In this document: positions 1 to 6,719 of the stretch, piece after piece
How the letters are laid out: every line of letters begins with the position of its first letter
How positions within the stretch are numbered: the first letter of the stretch is position 1
Assembly (NCBI GenBank): GCA_027318915.1
Contig: DAHVOH010000117.1
Location: forward strand, 1-7,442
Direction: 5' to 3'
Length of the DNA: 7,442 bases
Origin: Clostridiales bacterium
GTDB taxonomy: Bacteria > Bacillota_E > Sulfobacillia > Sulfobacillales > JAIMBI01
The notes under the pieces: generated by a model
The model's input: only the letters and a program-made list of their open reading frames with translations
Database searches by the model: none
What the model was told of the DNA's origin: nothing
Program-made: the position numbers and the translations under genes

Positions 1-13
1 CGGGGGTGGCGGC

Positions 14-715
14 GTGATCGAGCGGATCCTGGCGGAGCAGCATTACCGCTTTCAGAATGCCTGGCTGGAAGCGGACTGGCACTTTTCCTTCCAGCGCTAC
101 TTCGATCCGAACCGCATGCATTTCGGTGCGCTGCGCGCCTACAATCACGACCAGATCGCGCCCAATCGAGGCTTTCCCCTGCATCCCCACCGGGAGATGG
201 AGATTATCTCCTGGGTGCGTCGGGGCACCCTGACCCATGAAGACAGCCTCGGCGAAAAGTTTGCCGCCGAGGCCGGCGACCTCTTGGTGCTGACCGCCGG
301 GACCGGCATCGAACATGCTGAAATGAATTACGGACAGGACCCGGTGGAGCTGATTCAAGTCTGGATTCTGCCCGACAGTGAGCATTTGGCCCCGGACCTG
401 CAGCGGGTGCACGTCACCCCGGCCGACTACCGCAATCAGTGGCTGGTCGCCGTGGCTGGCCCGAATCTGGGCGGGCGCCTGACCGCCCGCCAGGATGTCC
501 GTTTGGCCATCGCCGGTCTGGAGGCCGGCGCCGAGACCGTCTGGGAGGGCCGGCCCCGCCATCCGCTCTATCTGCAGTGTCTGGGCGGGCGGGGCACCTT
601 GAACGGTGTCGCGCTGGAGGAACGGGATGTGGCCCAGATTCGCCACGAACCGGTGCTGCGGCTAGCCGTCCAGGAGGCGGGCGAGTGGATCCTGGTGGAG
701 GTCCCCGAGCTCTAG
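14..715 (+). CDS. Pirin family protein, YhhW-like (putative quercetin 2,3-dioxygenase)
   Basis: A 233-residue protein matching the bicupin pirin/YhhW family in length and layout. The N-terminal cupin carries the metal-binding set in the expected places: H57 and H59 in the HPHREME motif, and H101 and E103 in GTGIEHAEMN. The N-terminal FQRYFDPNRMHFGALRAYNHD stretch also resembles E. coli YhhW. The C-terminal half (about residues 145-233) is the second, metal-free cupin. Members bind a divalent metal, usually iron, in the cytoplasm, and some cleave quercetin; the physiological substrate is generally unknown, so the enzymatic name is tentative. The GTG start at 14 is chosen because residue 2 onward aligns with the family N-terminus and a G-rich GGGGGTGG lies just upstream at 2-9. 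The gene is complete. The next gene starts 71 bp downstream on the same strand, so cotranscription is plausible. Confidence 0.93.
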   Translation: MIERILAEQHYRFQNAWLEADWHFSFQRYFDPNRMHFGALRAYNHDQIAPNRGFPLHPHREMEIISWVRRGTLTHEDSLGEKFAAEAGDLLVLTAGTGIEHAEMNYGQDPVELIQVWILPDSEHLAPDLQRVHVTPADYRNQWLVAVAGPNLGGRLTARQDVRLAIAGLEAGAETVWEGRPRHPLYLQCLGGRGTLNGVALEERDVAQIRHEPVLRLAVQEAGEWILVEVPEL

Positions 716-786
716 CGGCGCGCCATTGACGGCAACCGGCGGGACGTCTACAACGAGACTACCTGCCGGATCCTGCCGAGGAAGGA

Positions 787-2133
787 ATGAGCGCGCCGGT
801 GGACAGCCGCCTGGATGGTCCGATAGGCCGGATTTATCACCAATACAACCGACGCCGTGGAGACGGGCCCGATGAGGCGGTCCGGCATCCGGAATGGACC
901 GGGCGGATTCTCGAGGCCCTGCGCCGCCCCGACGACGCGTATCCCGTCATCATGGTCACCGGGTCCAAGGGCAAGGGCTCCACCTCCTTCTACTTGGCGT
1001 GCATTCTGGAAGCCCACGGACTTTCGGTCGGATTTTTCTCCAGTCCGCATCTGGTGGACAACCTGGAGCGGCTGCGCCTCAATCGGCGCGCCGTGACGGC
1101 AGACCGCCTGCTCTCGTTGTACCGCGAGCTGGAACCGATCCTGGACCGCTTTGAGGGCCAGCTCCCCGAGGGCCACTATCTCGGCCCGGTGGGGTTGTTC
1201 GCCGCCCTGGCGGCGCTCTGGTTCCGGGACGAGCAGGTGGACGTCGCGGTCTTTGAGACCGGCCGGGGAGCGCGTTTCGACGATGTCGCCGAGGTGCATC
1301 ATGTGGGCGCCGTCGTGACCAGTGTCCTGCTGGAGCACCGCCGGGAGCTGGGGCCCGACTTGACCCATGTCGCCTGGCACAAGGCGGGCGTGGTGCGGCC
1401 GGAGACCGTCTGGACCATCGTCCCCGACGACGCCCGGCTCGCGGCCTTCATGCCGGCCGGGACGGAAGTGATCCGGGAATCGAGCTGGACCCTCTCGCAT
1501 GTGGCGGTGGAGAGCGAAAACCCCGGCACCCGGTTCGAGGTGGCGTCGCCCCGTGGGCGCGAGGCGCTCCGGGTGCCGGCGATGGCCCCGTTCGCGGCGG
1601 AAAATGCGCGGCGCGCGCTGGTGGCCGCAGCCCGTTTCCTGGGGCCGGCCTTTGACTGGGAACGGGCTCGCGACGGGCTTCGCGACGCACGCTTTCCCGG
1701 ACGGGCGGAACTGTGGGAGGGACCGCCGCGGCTCTTTCTCGACGGCAGCGTGCGGCGCGAGTCGGTTCGCTCTCTGCTCCAGGGGCTGGCCCAAGCCCGT
1801 CTGCTCACGCCGCCGATTGTCAGTGTGGTGGGCGTGCCCGATGACAAGGACTGGGTCGGCGTGGCGGCTCAGGTCGCGCCCCTGGGAGATCTGTGGTTCG
1901 TTCCGGCCCAAAATCGCCGCCTGCATTTTCCCGAGCGGCCCCATGCGCGTTTTCCCGGTTCATTCGAAGCCCCCAGCTTTGATGACGCATGGCGGGCCAT
2001 TCAGCGCCGCTCGCCGCGGTTGGTGCTGGTGCTGGGCACGCAGTCCCTGGTCGCTGATGTGATGCGGGTGCTGCAAGTCGGCGATCGCCTGCTGGATCTG
2101 CGAGCGCCGGTCATTGAGCCCCCGCTGGTGTGA
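787..2133 (+). CDS. FolC-like Mur ligase family protein (folylpolyglutamate/dihydrofolate synthase-like), divergent
   Basis: A 448-residue protein with the two-domain plan of FolC, the ATP-dependent ligase that adds glutamate to folates. Seen in order: P-loop GSKGKGS at 59-65; SSPHL at 85-89 followed by ERLRLN, as in FolC's SPHL...ERIRIN; FETGRGARFD at 156-165 in place of EVGLGGRLD; LLEH at 181-184 in place of GLDH; HKAGVV at 198-203, where K199 matches the carbamylated Lys; AENARRAL at 271-278; FPGR at 303-306; and DDKDW at 352-356. The inferred Mg ligands S65, E157 and H184 are kept. The FolC DGAHNP signature is replaced by DGSVRR (319-324), and the ATN after GGRLD is lost. The fold is secure, but classical folate activity is not. 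The ATG at 787 has a purine-rich GAGGAAGGA immediately upstream, with close spacing. It lies 57 bp before the next gene. Confidence 0.85.
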   Translation: MSAPVDSRLDGPIGRIYHQYNRRRGDGPDEAVRHPEWTGRILEALRRPDDAYPVIMVTGSKGKGSTSFYLACILEAHGLSVGFFSSPHLVDNLERLRLNRRAVTADRLLSLYRELEPILDRFEGQLPEGHYLGPVGLFAALAALWFRDEQVDVAVFETGRGARFDDVAEVHHVGAVVTSVLLEHRRELGPDLTHVAWHKAGVVRPETVWTIVPDDARLAAFMPAGTEVIRESSWTLSHVAVESENPGTRFEVASPRGREALRVPAMAPFAAENARRALVAAARFLGPAFDWERARDGLRDARFPGRAELWEGPPRLFLDGSVRRESVRSLLQGLAQARLLTPPIVSVVGVPDDKDWVGVAAQVAPLGDLWFVPAQNRRLHFPERPHARFPGSFEAPSFDDAWRAIQRRSPRLVLVLGTQSLVADVMRVLQVGDRLLDLRAPVIEPPLV

Positions 2134-2177
2134 ACCACTCCCGGAGGACAAGCTGTAGAATGGCAGAAGCAACGGAC

Positions 2178-2183
2178 GGAGGG
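2178..2183 (+). promoter_or_regulatory. Ribosome binding site of the lipoprotein PPIase gene
   Basis: GGAGGG lies seven bases before the GTG at 2191. It supports that non-ATG start, which also places a well-formed lipoprotein signal at the N-terminus. Confidence 0.7.
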
Positions 2184-2190
2184 ATCTTGC

Positions 2191-2874
2191 GTGCGGTTTC
2201 GAGACCAGATGCGACAGGCTTTTGACCCTCGCCGGACCGCGGGCGCCGCAATCCTCGCGGCCGGCCTGCTGGCGCTGGTGGCCGGATGCGGGTCCGCGTC
2301 GACGCCGCCCGCGGCCATCGCGCGTCCGACCCGCACCCATTGGTCATCGCCCCCGGCCATGACCCTCAACCTGCGGCTGCACTACACCGCCGTGGTCGCG
2401 ACCAGTCTCGGCACCTTCGACATCACGCTGTTTGCCCGCCGGGACCCGCTCGCGGTCAACAACTTCGTGTTTCTGGCCCGGCACAACTTCTACAATGGGC
2501 TTCGGATTTTCCGGATTGTTCCCCACTTCGTCTTTCAGACCGGCGACCCCAAGAACGACGGTCTGGGCGGACCCGGCTACTACGTGAAGGACGAATTGCC
2601 CCCCACGGTGGCGTATGGACCGGGGGTCGTGGCCTACGCCAACAATGGACCCAATCGCAACGGCAGCCAGTTTTTCGTGTGCACCGGAAGCCAGAGCACC
2701 TCCTTGAATCAGGATCCGGTGTTCACCGAAATCGGTCAGGTCACCGCGGCCACCATGGGGGTGGTGCGCCGCATCGGCTCGGTGCCGGTCACCTACAATC
2801 CCGCGTTCCAGGAAACTTCCAAGCCCGTCCACCCGGTTACCGTGCTCTCGGTGACCATCAAAACCGCGTCATGA
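2191..2874 (+). CDS. Lipoprotein cyclophilin-type peptidyl-prolyl cis-trans isomerase
   Basis: A 227-residue protein. Residues 1-33 form a lipoprotein signal: basic N-region (RRT at 14-16), hydrophobic core AGAAILAAGLLALVAG, then C33 in a VAGC lipobox, so the mature protein is predicted to be membrane-anchored and extracytoplasmic. A linker rich in Pro, Thr and Ala follows. The cyclophilin domain spans about 66-225. The catalytic Arg is R108 in FRIVP, Q116 lies in FQTGD, and the GSQFFVCT core is at 158-165. The usual FHR is IFR here, and the region of the eukaryotic Trp121 reads TSLNQDPVF, as in many bacterial forms. The family isomerises X-Pro bonds to help secreted proteins fold. The start is GTG with a GGAGGG site upstream. 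The stop overlaps the start of the MFS gene (ATGA), indicating coupled expression. Confidence 0.92.
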   Translation: MRFRDQMRQAFDPRRTAGAAILAAGLLALVAGCGSASTPPAAIARPTRTHWSSPPAMTLNLRLHYTAVVATSLGTFDITLFARRDPLAVNNFVFLARHNFYNGLRIFRIVPHFVFQTGDPKNDGLGGPGYYVKDELPPTVAYGPGVVAYANNGPNRNGSQFFVCTGSQSTSLNQDPVFTEIGQVTAATMGVVRRIGSVPVTYNPAFQETSKPVHPVTVLSVTIKTAS

Positions 2875-4079
2875 CGGCCGTCGAGCGGGGGCAGACGGCA
2901 CCGGCGCGCCCCACCCCCATCACCTTTTTGGCCACCGCGCACTTCGTGAACGACGCCTACGGGACCGTGTACCCGGCCCTGGTGCCGCTCTTGATGGTGA
3001 TGCTGCACTGGTCGGTGACGGTCGCGACCCTGGCGGGCGCCGTGGGCTGGGTGGGGCAAGCGGTGCAGCCCTTCCTCGGTCGGCTGGTGGATGCACGGCC
3101 CGCCCGCTACTATGTGGCGCTGGCGCTGGTGGTGGCGTCGTTGGCGGTGTTCAGCGAACCGCTGGCCCGGAACTACTTTCTGTTCCTAGGTCTCATCGTC
3201 ATCGGCAGCGCGGCCAGTTCCCTGTTTCACCCGCCGGCGCTCGCCATCATCGGTCGGGATCGCCGCAAAGCCCGGTTCATGCCGGTGTTTCTCGTCTCCG
3301 GCAACGTGGGCCGCGCGGTCGGACCGCTGGCCACCTCGGCGCTCATTCTCCTGGCCGGCCACCGCATCTCCGGCGCCGCCGTCATCGCGCTGCCGGGCCT
3401 AGTCTTGGCGGGCCTGGCGTGGCGCACCGCGCCCCGCCTCAACGCGACGCCGCACGGCGTCGAGGCCGTGTCCATGGGCGACGCCCTGCAGGGCCGCCAC
3501 GCCCCGCTGCTGGCCCTTTTGGGCCTGTCCGGATCGCGGGCCCTGGTCACCTCCGCCCTCATCGCCATGCTGCCCATCTGGTTTCACCTGCAGGGTCACA
3601 CGGATCTGCAGAGCGGCCTCTACCTGGCGGTGTTGCTGTTCGTGGGGTCACTGGGCAACGGCATGGGCGGGTGGCTGATGGAGCGGTGGCCGCGTTGGCT
3701 GATCCTGGCGCTCTCGTCGGCCGGCGCCGGTCTGGCGCTTCTGTTCTTCGTGCCATCCACCGGTCCCGTCGCCCTGGTGCTCATCGGCCTCGTGGGCTTG
3801 TTCTCCATGGCCACCTCGTCGGTCACGATCCTGATGGGGCAGGAACTGCTGCCGAAAAGCCGGGCGATGGGGTCGGGCATCGCCCTCGGATTGAGCAACA
3901 GTCTGGGCGCCCTCCTGGTGGCGGCGCTGTCGGTGGTGGCCGGCCTGTACGGCATCCCGGCAGCCCTCTACGCCGCCGGCGCCATCACGTTGGTCACCGT
4001 GCCGCTCTCGTTTCTGTACGGTGGCTGGACCAAGCTGGAGACCCGATTCTCCGCCCCCACGGCGTCCGGTTCGATCTGA
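2871..4079 (+). CDS. MFS transporter, fosmidomycin-resistance (Fsr)-like
   Basis: A 402-residue integral membrane protein with about 12 hydrophobic segments, from about residue 16 to 385, interrupted by a hydrophilic central loop near 186-210. Family marks are HFVNDAYGTVYPALVPLL at 24-41, the cytoplasmic loop 2 signature region around GRLVDARPAR (70-79), SLFHPPALAI at 117-126, and QELLPKSRAMGSG at 324-336. These match the Fsr-like branch of the major facilitator superfamily, which exports small molecules by proton antiport; the substrate here is unknown. The reading frame stays open 585 bases further upstream, but that part is an out-of-frame shadow of the cyclophilin gene. The start is ATG at 2871, which overlaps the previous stop as ATGA and gives a normal MFS N-terminus. 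No strong Shine-Dalgarno is visible, consistent with translational coupling. The stop lies about 34 bp before the insertion sequence. Confidence 0.9.
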   Translation: MTAVERGQTAPARPTPITFLATAHFVNDAYGTVYPALVPLLMVMLHWSVTVATLAGAVGWVGQAVQPFLGRLVDARPARYYVALALVVASLAVFSEPLARNYFLFLGLIVIGSAASSLFHPPALAIIGRDRRKARFMPVFLVSGNVGRAVGPLATSALILLAGHRISGAAVIALPGLVLAGLAWRTAPRLNATPHGVEAVSMGDALQGRHAPLLALLGLSGSRALVTSALIAMLPIWFHLQGHTDLQSGLYLAVLLFVGSLGNGMGGWLMERWPRWLILALSSAGAGLALLFFVPSTGPVALVLIGLVGLFSMATSSVTILMGQELLPKSRAMGSGIALGLSNSLGALLVAALSVVAGLYGIPAALYAAGAITLVTVPLSFLYGGWTKLETRFSAPTASGSI

Positions 4080-4112
4080 CTCATCTTCCGCATCTCACCG
4101 CGCGCGTTTTCC

Positions 4113-4138
4113 CGGAATTTTTAGGGGGGAACGGTCAG
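4113..4138 (+). repeat. Left terminal inverted repeat of the IS
   Basis: It reads outward to inward as CGGA, then TTTTTAGGGGGG, then a variable stretch ending in GTCAG. It pairs with 5875-5899 in reverse orientation. The transposase stop codon (4135-4137 on the minus strand) lies inside this repeat. Confidence 0.7.
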
Positions 4139-5850
4139 CCGGACGGCTCAAACCGCACGTAAAGGGGGACGCCCAGCGCGTCTAGCAAGCGTTGGGCAGG
4201 AGGCGGGACTTGTCCCCATTGATACCCGAGCTCGCCGTGGGCCCACCGGCGCCGTAGCCACAAGGGGCGCAAGGTCTCCAAAATGACCTCGTCCGACGGA
4301 GCTCCCAGCCGGCGACCATCCGGCAACGCCAACGGCGGTTGGTCCCGGAGCGCGTCGCGCACCATCCGCCGCATCCAGCGGGCAAATTGCAACGCCAACA
4401 GGAGCAGGAACCCGAGACCCGCCACCCGCTGCGGATTCTGGAGGTAAAAGGCCTGGAGATGCCAAGGACTTTTCGCCCAGCGAAAAGCGTGTTCCGCTTG
4501 GTCTTGGCCTTTGTACGCAGCCACCAACTCACGGGCTGACCGGTCCGGATCGTCGGAGACTAACACGAAGGTACTCCGTCGCTGCCGTTCGGCCTGGACC
4601 ACGGCGGGGTCCAGGGCCGCCACGGTCCACCGGATCCGATAGGTCGTGGTGGTCTCGGGGGTAGCGTCCTTCCGGGGCCGCCCCCGGCGACGCCGGGGCA
4701 CGATCTCCGCCGCCACCGTGGCTGTCACCCGATGCCACCGCGGGCCAATGGTCACCAACGCGGTGGTGCTGACCGCCTCCGCATCTTCTGTACAAGCGAA
4801 CCCCCGGCGGGCCAGGGCCTCGGCCGTGGTGGCGAGCGTGTGCCGCTCGGCCGCGATCTCCCGCTGAAGCGTCCGTTCGCGCCGCCGGTCCAGCGCATCG
4901 GAATGCACCACGACACAGCGGACGGCGGATCCCGCCAGCTGCCCGGGGAGGACCTGGGCCCGGTAGTGCGCCGCCCCCTTCTTGGGGGAAAAGGTTCCCA
5001 AATCCTCCCACGCCGTGTCCCGTTGGGCCCACGCCTCGGCTTTGACCGTCCGGGCTACGCCATAGGTCTCGGGGAGCCGCCCCAACCAGTGCACCCCCAA
5101 GGCGGCACACCGGTCCAACGCCGCCGGCGTGATCCCGGCACTGTCCGTGACATAGAGGGCCTGGGTCCAGGCCGTGTCGGGGACCTCGCGGTCCAACGTC
5201 TGCAACCACATGGGGAACCAGGCCTTGTCACTGGTGTTGCCACCCAGCATATCCCCCAGGATGACCTGCCCCTGTTGGTCGGTGGTCAGCCCCATCAAGA
5301 TTTGCTTGAGGTCCGGCCGATGCGCCTTGCTATAGCCGTAGGTGATGTGCGGGGTGTCACTGGCGGCGTCGGACCCGGGATAGTCCCCAAACAGGGAGAA
5401 CGACGTGGTGTCGGTGTGGAGGATCTGGGGCCCCTCAGCGGCCAAGGCCTGGATCCGGACCCCCAGGGTCCCCACAACGGCCGGACCGTGTTCCGCCAAC
5501 TTTTCCAGGACCCGCCCTAACGCATCGTCGTTGAAGACGGATGCAGGGATGTCCGTACCCCAGAACAGGTCCAGCGGCAGGCCCTGGGCCCACCCTTCCA
5601 CGTGGTACAACGGGGTGCGTTGGCACAAAACATTCATGAGCAAGGTCAGCAACAAGATAGACGGCGGTACTTGGGTGCGATCCCGATCCCAGGGTAGGAG
5701 GCCGTCCACCACGGCCCCCCAGTTAATCCGGTCCGCCAACACACGGACGACCAGGGGCAGTCCCGCCCCGGGGAGCATGTCCGGATCTTGCTGGAGCACG
5801 ACGGTGTCATCCCGAATGTGCCGCATGGAACAAGCTTCGCTGGGGAGCAT
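4135..5850 (-). CDS. IS1634 family transposase (DDE, IS4 superfamily)
   Basis: A 571-residue transposase. Residues about 11-110 form the N-terminal domain typical of IS1634 proteins (DUF4277-like), including LPLVVRVLADRINWG and LLLTLLMNVLCQRTPLY. The DDE catalytic triad is visible: D147 in LHTDTTSFSLFGDY, D236 in YVTDSAG, and E453 in QAEHAFRWAK. Around the Glu the IS4 YREK spacing is kept as Y446, Q449, E453 and K460, with Gln for Arg, as is common in this family. Between the second Asp and the Glu is an inserted region with a very basic RRRRGRPRK at 386-394. The protein cuts and joins the element's ends during transposition. The ATG at 5850 is preceded on its strand by AGGAG with five-base spacing; M9 is a weaker alternative. 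No frameshift or premature stop is present. Confidence 0.95.
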   Translation of the reverse strand: MLPSEACSMRHIRDDTVVLQQDPDMLPGAGLPLVVRVLADRINWGAVVDGLLPWDRDRTQVPPSILLLTLLMNVLCQRTPLYHVEGWAQGLPLDLFWGTDIPASVFNDDALGRVLEKLAEHGPAVVGTLGVRIQALAAEGPQILHTDTTSFSLFGDYPGSDAASDTPHITYGYSKAHRPDLKQILMGLTTDQQGQVILGDMLGGNTSDKAWFPMWLQTLDREVPDTAWTQALYVTDSAGITPAALDRCAALGVHWLGRLPETYGVARTVKAEAWAQRDTAWEDLGTFSPKKGAAHYRAQVLPGQLAGSAVRCVVVHSDALDRRRERTLQREIAAERHTLATTAEALARRGFACTEDAEAVSTTALVTIGPRWHRVTATVAAEIVPRRRRGRPRKDATPETTTTYRIRWTVAALDPAVVQAERQRRSTFVLVSDDPDRSARELVAAYKGQDQAEHAFRWAKSPWHLQAFYLQNPQRVAGLGFLLLLALQFARWMRRMVRDALRDQPPLALPDGRRLGAPSDEVILETLRPLWLRRRWAHGELGYQWGQVPPPAQRLLDALGVPLYVRFEPSG

Positions 5851-5855
5851 CCAAA

Positions 5856-5860
5856 CTCCT
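5856..5860 (-). promoter_or_regulatory. Ribosome binding site of the transposase
   Basis: On the minus strand AGGAG (within AAAGGAG) stands five bases before the ATG at 5850. This selects that start over the in-frame Met at residue 9. Confidence 0.65.
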
Positions 5861-5874
5861 TTGCGACGAAGATT

Positions 5875-5899
5875 CTGACTATCATCCCCCTAAAATCCG
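5875..5899 (-). repeat. Right terminal inverted repeat of the IS
   Basis: On the minus strand it reads CGGA, TTTTAGGGGG, a variable ATGATA, then GTCAG. It matches the left end at 4113-4138 with one-base indels. It lies upstream of the transposase start, so the transposase promoter would be expected in or next to it, but no convincing -35/-10 pair was seen. Confidence 0.7.
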
Positions 5900-5923
5900 T
5901 TGATCTTCCAGCTATTGACATGC

Positions 5924-5928
5924 GGAGG
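5924..5928 (+). promoter_or_regulatory. Ribosome binding site of the HD-domain gene
   Basis: A perfect GGAGG lies ten bases before the GTG at 5939. It favours that codon over the adjacent GTG at 5942. The ATG at 5937 is out of frame with the HD protein. Confidence 0.65.
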
Positions 5929-5938
5929 CTGAGCCGAT

Positions 5939-6643
5939 GTGGTGACCGCCGAGACGCGAGCCCGGCAGGCCTGGCAGGAGGTTGAATCGGCGTTCGCCCT
6001 GTCGCTGCCCAACACCAAAGTGGAGGCCAAGCTCAAGACCTCTCCCGAGTATGAAGACGTCTACGATCCGGTCACCGGCGTCGCCACCGTGACGGCGGTG
6101 ATTCCCGACGGCACCTACTGGCATGTGGTCAATGGGCTCCGCCTCATGGCCGAGCTTCACGGCATCGGCGTCTTTGAGCTGATGAGCATCGACAAGGACA
6201 CCTTGGTCCAATCCTTCATTTTCCACGACATCGGCAAGCAGCAGCCCACCCTCCAGTTGGGCCAACCGTTCGTACCGCACGAAACGTTCGAACCCGGATG
6301 GATGCATGCCGCCCGCAGCGCGGACTGGGCCGTGCGGTACTACGGGGTGTCGTCCGATGCCGCTTGGCTGATCCGCCACCACCACACGCCCCGAGCCGAG
6401 ATTCCGGCGGACTTTCCTCCGACTCTGCTGCCCATGTGGCATCTGCTGAAGTTGGTGGACGGATTGTCCGCCGGGCTCACCCGCCGCGCTGCCCACCGCG
6501 ACCCCTTCACCCTGCAGGGAAGCCGGCTCACGGTCGGTGAGCGCAATCGCGATGCCCGGTACCATCGCCGCTACATGCTGTCAATCTACACCGGGGAAGA
6601 GACCCCCTTGCCGTGGCCGCCCGACGGGGAGAACGCCCCATAG
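5939..6643 (+). CDS. HD-domain metal-dependent phosphohydrolase, function unassigned
   Basis: A 234-residue cytoplasmic protein without signal peptide or membrane segments. It shows the spaced ligand set of HD hydrolases: H62 (YWHVVNGLRL), H96-D97 (IFHDIGK), H123 (WMHAARSADWA), the HHH run at 147-149 (LIRHHHTP), and D174 (KLVDGLSAG). The extra His positions between HD and the last Asp resemble enzymes with a bi- or multinuclear metal site, such as YqeK-type or HD-GYP proteins, but no GYP motif is present and no specific subfamily is recognised. The first 50 residues (to about VATVTAV) and the C-terminus after about 200 are not assigned. The likely role is hydrolysis of a phosphate ester in a nucleotide or signalling molecule, as an inference from the family. 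It starts only about 40 bp from the right end of the IS and converges with a phosphotransferase gene. Confidence 0.82.
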   Translation: MVTAETRARQAWQEVESAFALSLPNTKVEAKLKTSPEYEDVYDPVTGVATVTAVIPDGTYWHVVNGLRLMAELHGIGVFELMSIDKDTLVQSFIFHDIGKQQPTLQLGQPFVPHETFEPGWMHAARSADWAVRYYGVSSDAAWLIRHHHTPRAEIPADFPPTLLPMWHLLKLVDGLSAGLTRRAAHRDPFTLQGSRLTVGERNRDARYHRRYMLSIYTGEETPLPWPPDGENAP

Positions 6644-6719
6644 GCGCCACACCCGGCCAGACGCTCCGTTCGCCCTTAGGACAGCGCGGCGCCGAGTGCC
6701 GGAAAGCCTCGCGTCAAGC

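Larger units (their letters stand above)
4113..5899 (-). mobile_element. IS1634-like insertion sequence (IS4 superfamily), complete
   Basis: An element of about 1.8 kb with one transposase gene that fills nearly all of it, bounded by imperfect terminal inverted repeats. The outer block TTTTAGGGGG (4119-4128) is mirrored by CCCCCTAAAA (5886-5895). An inner GTCAG (4134-4138) is mirrored by CTGAC (5875-5879), with a one-base length difference between the blocks. CGGA (4113-4116) and its complement TCCG (5896-5899) may extend the repeats outward; without them the element is 4119-5895. No target-site duplication is recognisable next to either end. The open transposase frame and intact catalytic residues suggest it may still be functional. 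It sits in the gap between two + strand genes and interrupts neither coding sequence. Confidence 0.85.

Noticed and set aside
748..1944. Long antisense open frame (398 codons) opposite the FolC-like gene
   Set aside because: Its translation is rich in Arg, His, Gly and Pro with no family resemblance, and the + strand protein carries clear motifs. It is a shadow frame typical of GC-rich DNA.
2286..2870. N-terminal extension of the MFS frame through the PPIase gene
   Set aside because: The extension is the alternative frame of the cyclophilin gene and gives Arg/Pro/His-rich low-complexity sequence. The MFS begins naturally at the ATG at 2871.
4732..5520. + strand open frame of 262 codons opposite the transposase
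   Set aside because: Pro/Gly/Arg-rich shadow with no recognisable domain; the minus-strand transposase with its DDE residues accounts for the region.
5891..5896. TAAAAT in the right inverted repeat as an outward-facing -10 for the HD gene
   Set aside because: The position 17 bases upstream reads GAAGAT, and the nearest -35-like TTGCGA (5861-5866) is 24 bases away, too far for a standard promoter.
4083..5909. ATCTTCC on both sides of the IS (4083-4089 and 5903-5909) as a target-site duplication
   Set aside because: The two copies lie at different distances from the IS ends (about 24 and 4 bases) and the flanking bases do not match, so it is most likely chance.
5915..5920. TTGACA, a perfect -35 hexamer, just upstream of the HD gene
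   Set aside because: A -10 at normal spacing would fall at about 5938-5943, inside the coding start, and the sequence there (TGTGGT) does not resemble TATAAT. It also lies almost on the ribosome binding site.
6644..6719. Possible bidirectional terminator between the convergent HD and APH genes
   Set aside because: Two GGCGCC palindromes (6643-6648 and 6688-6693) could pair weakly, but the stem is short and no T-run follows on either strand.
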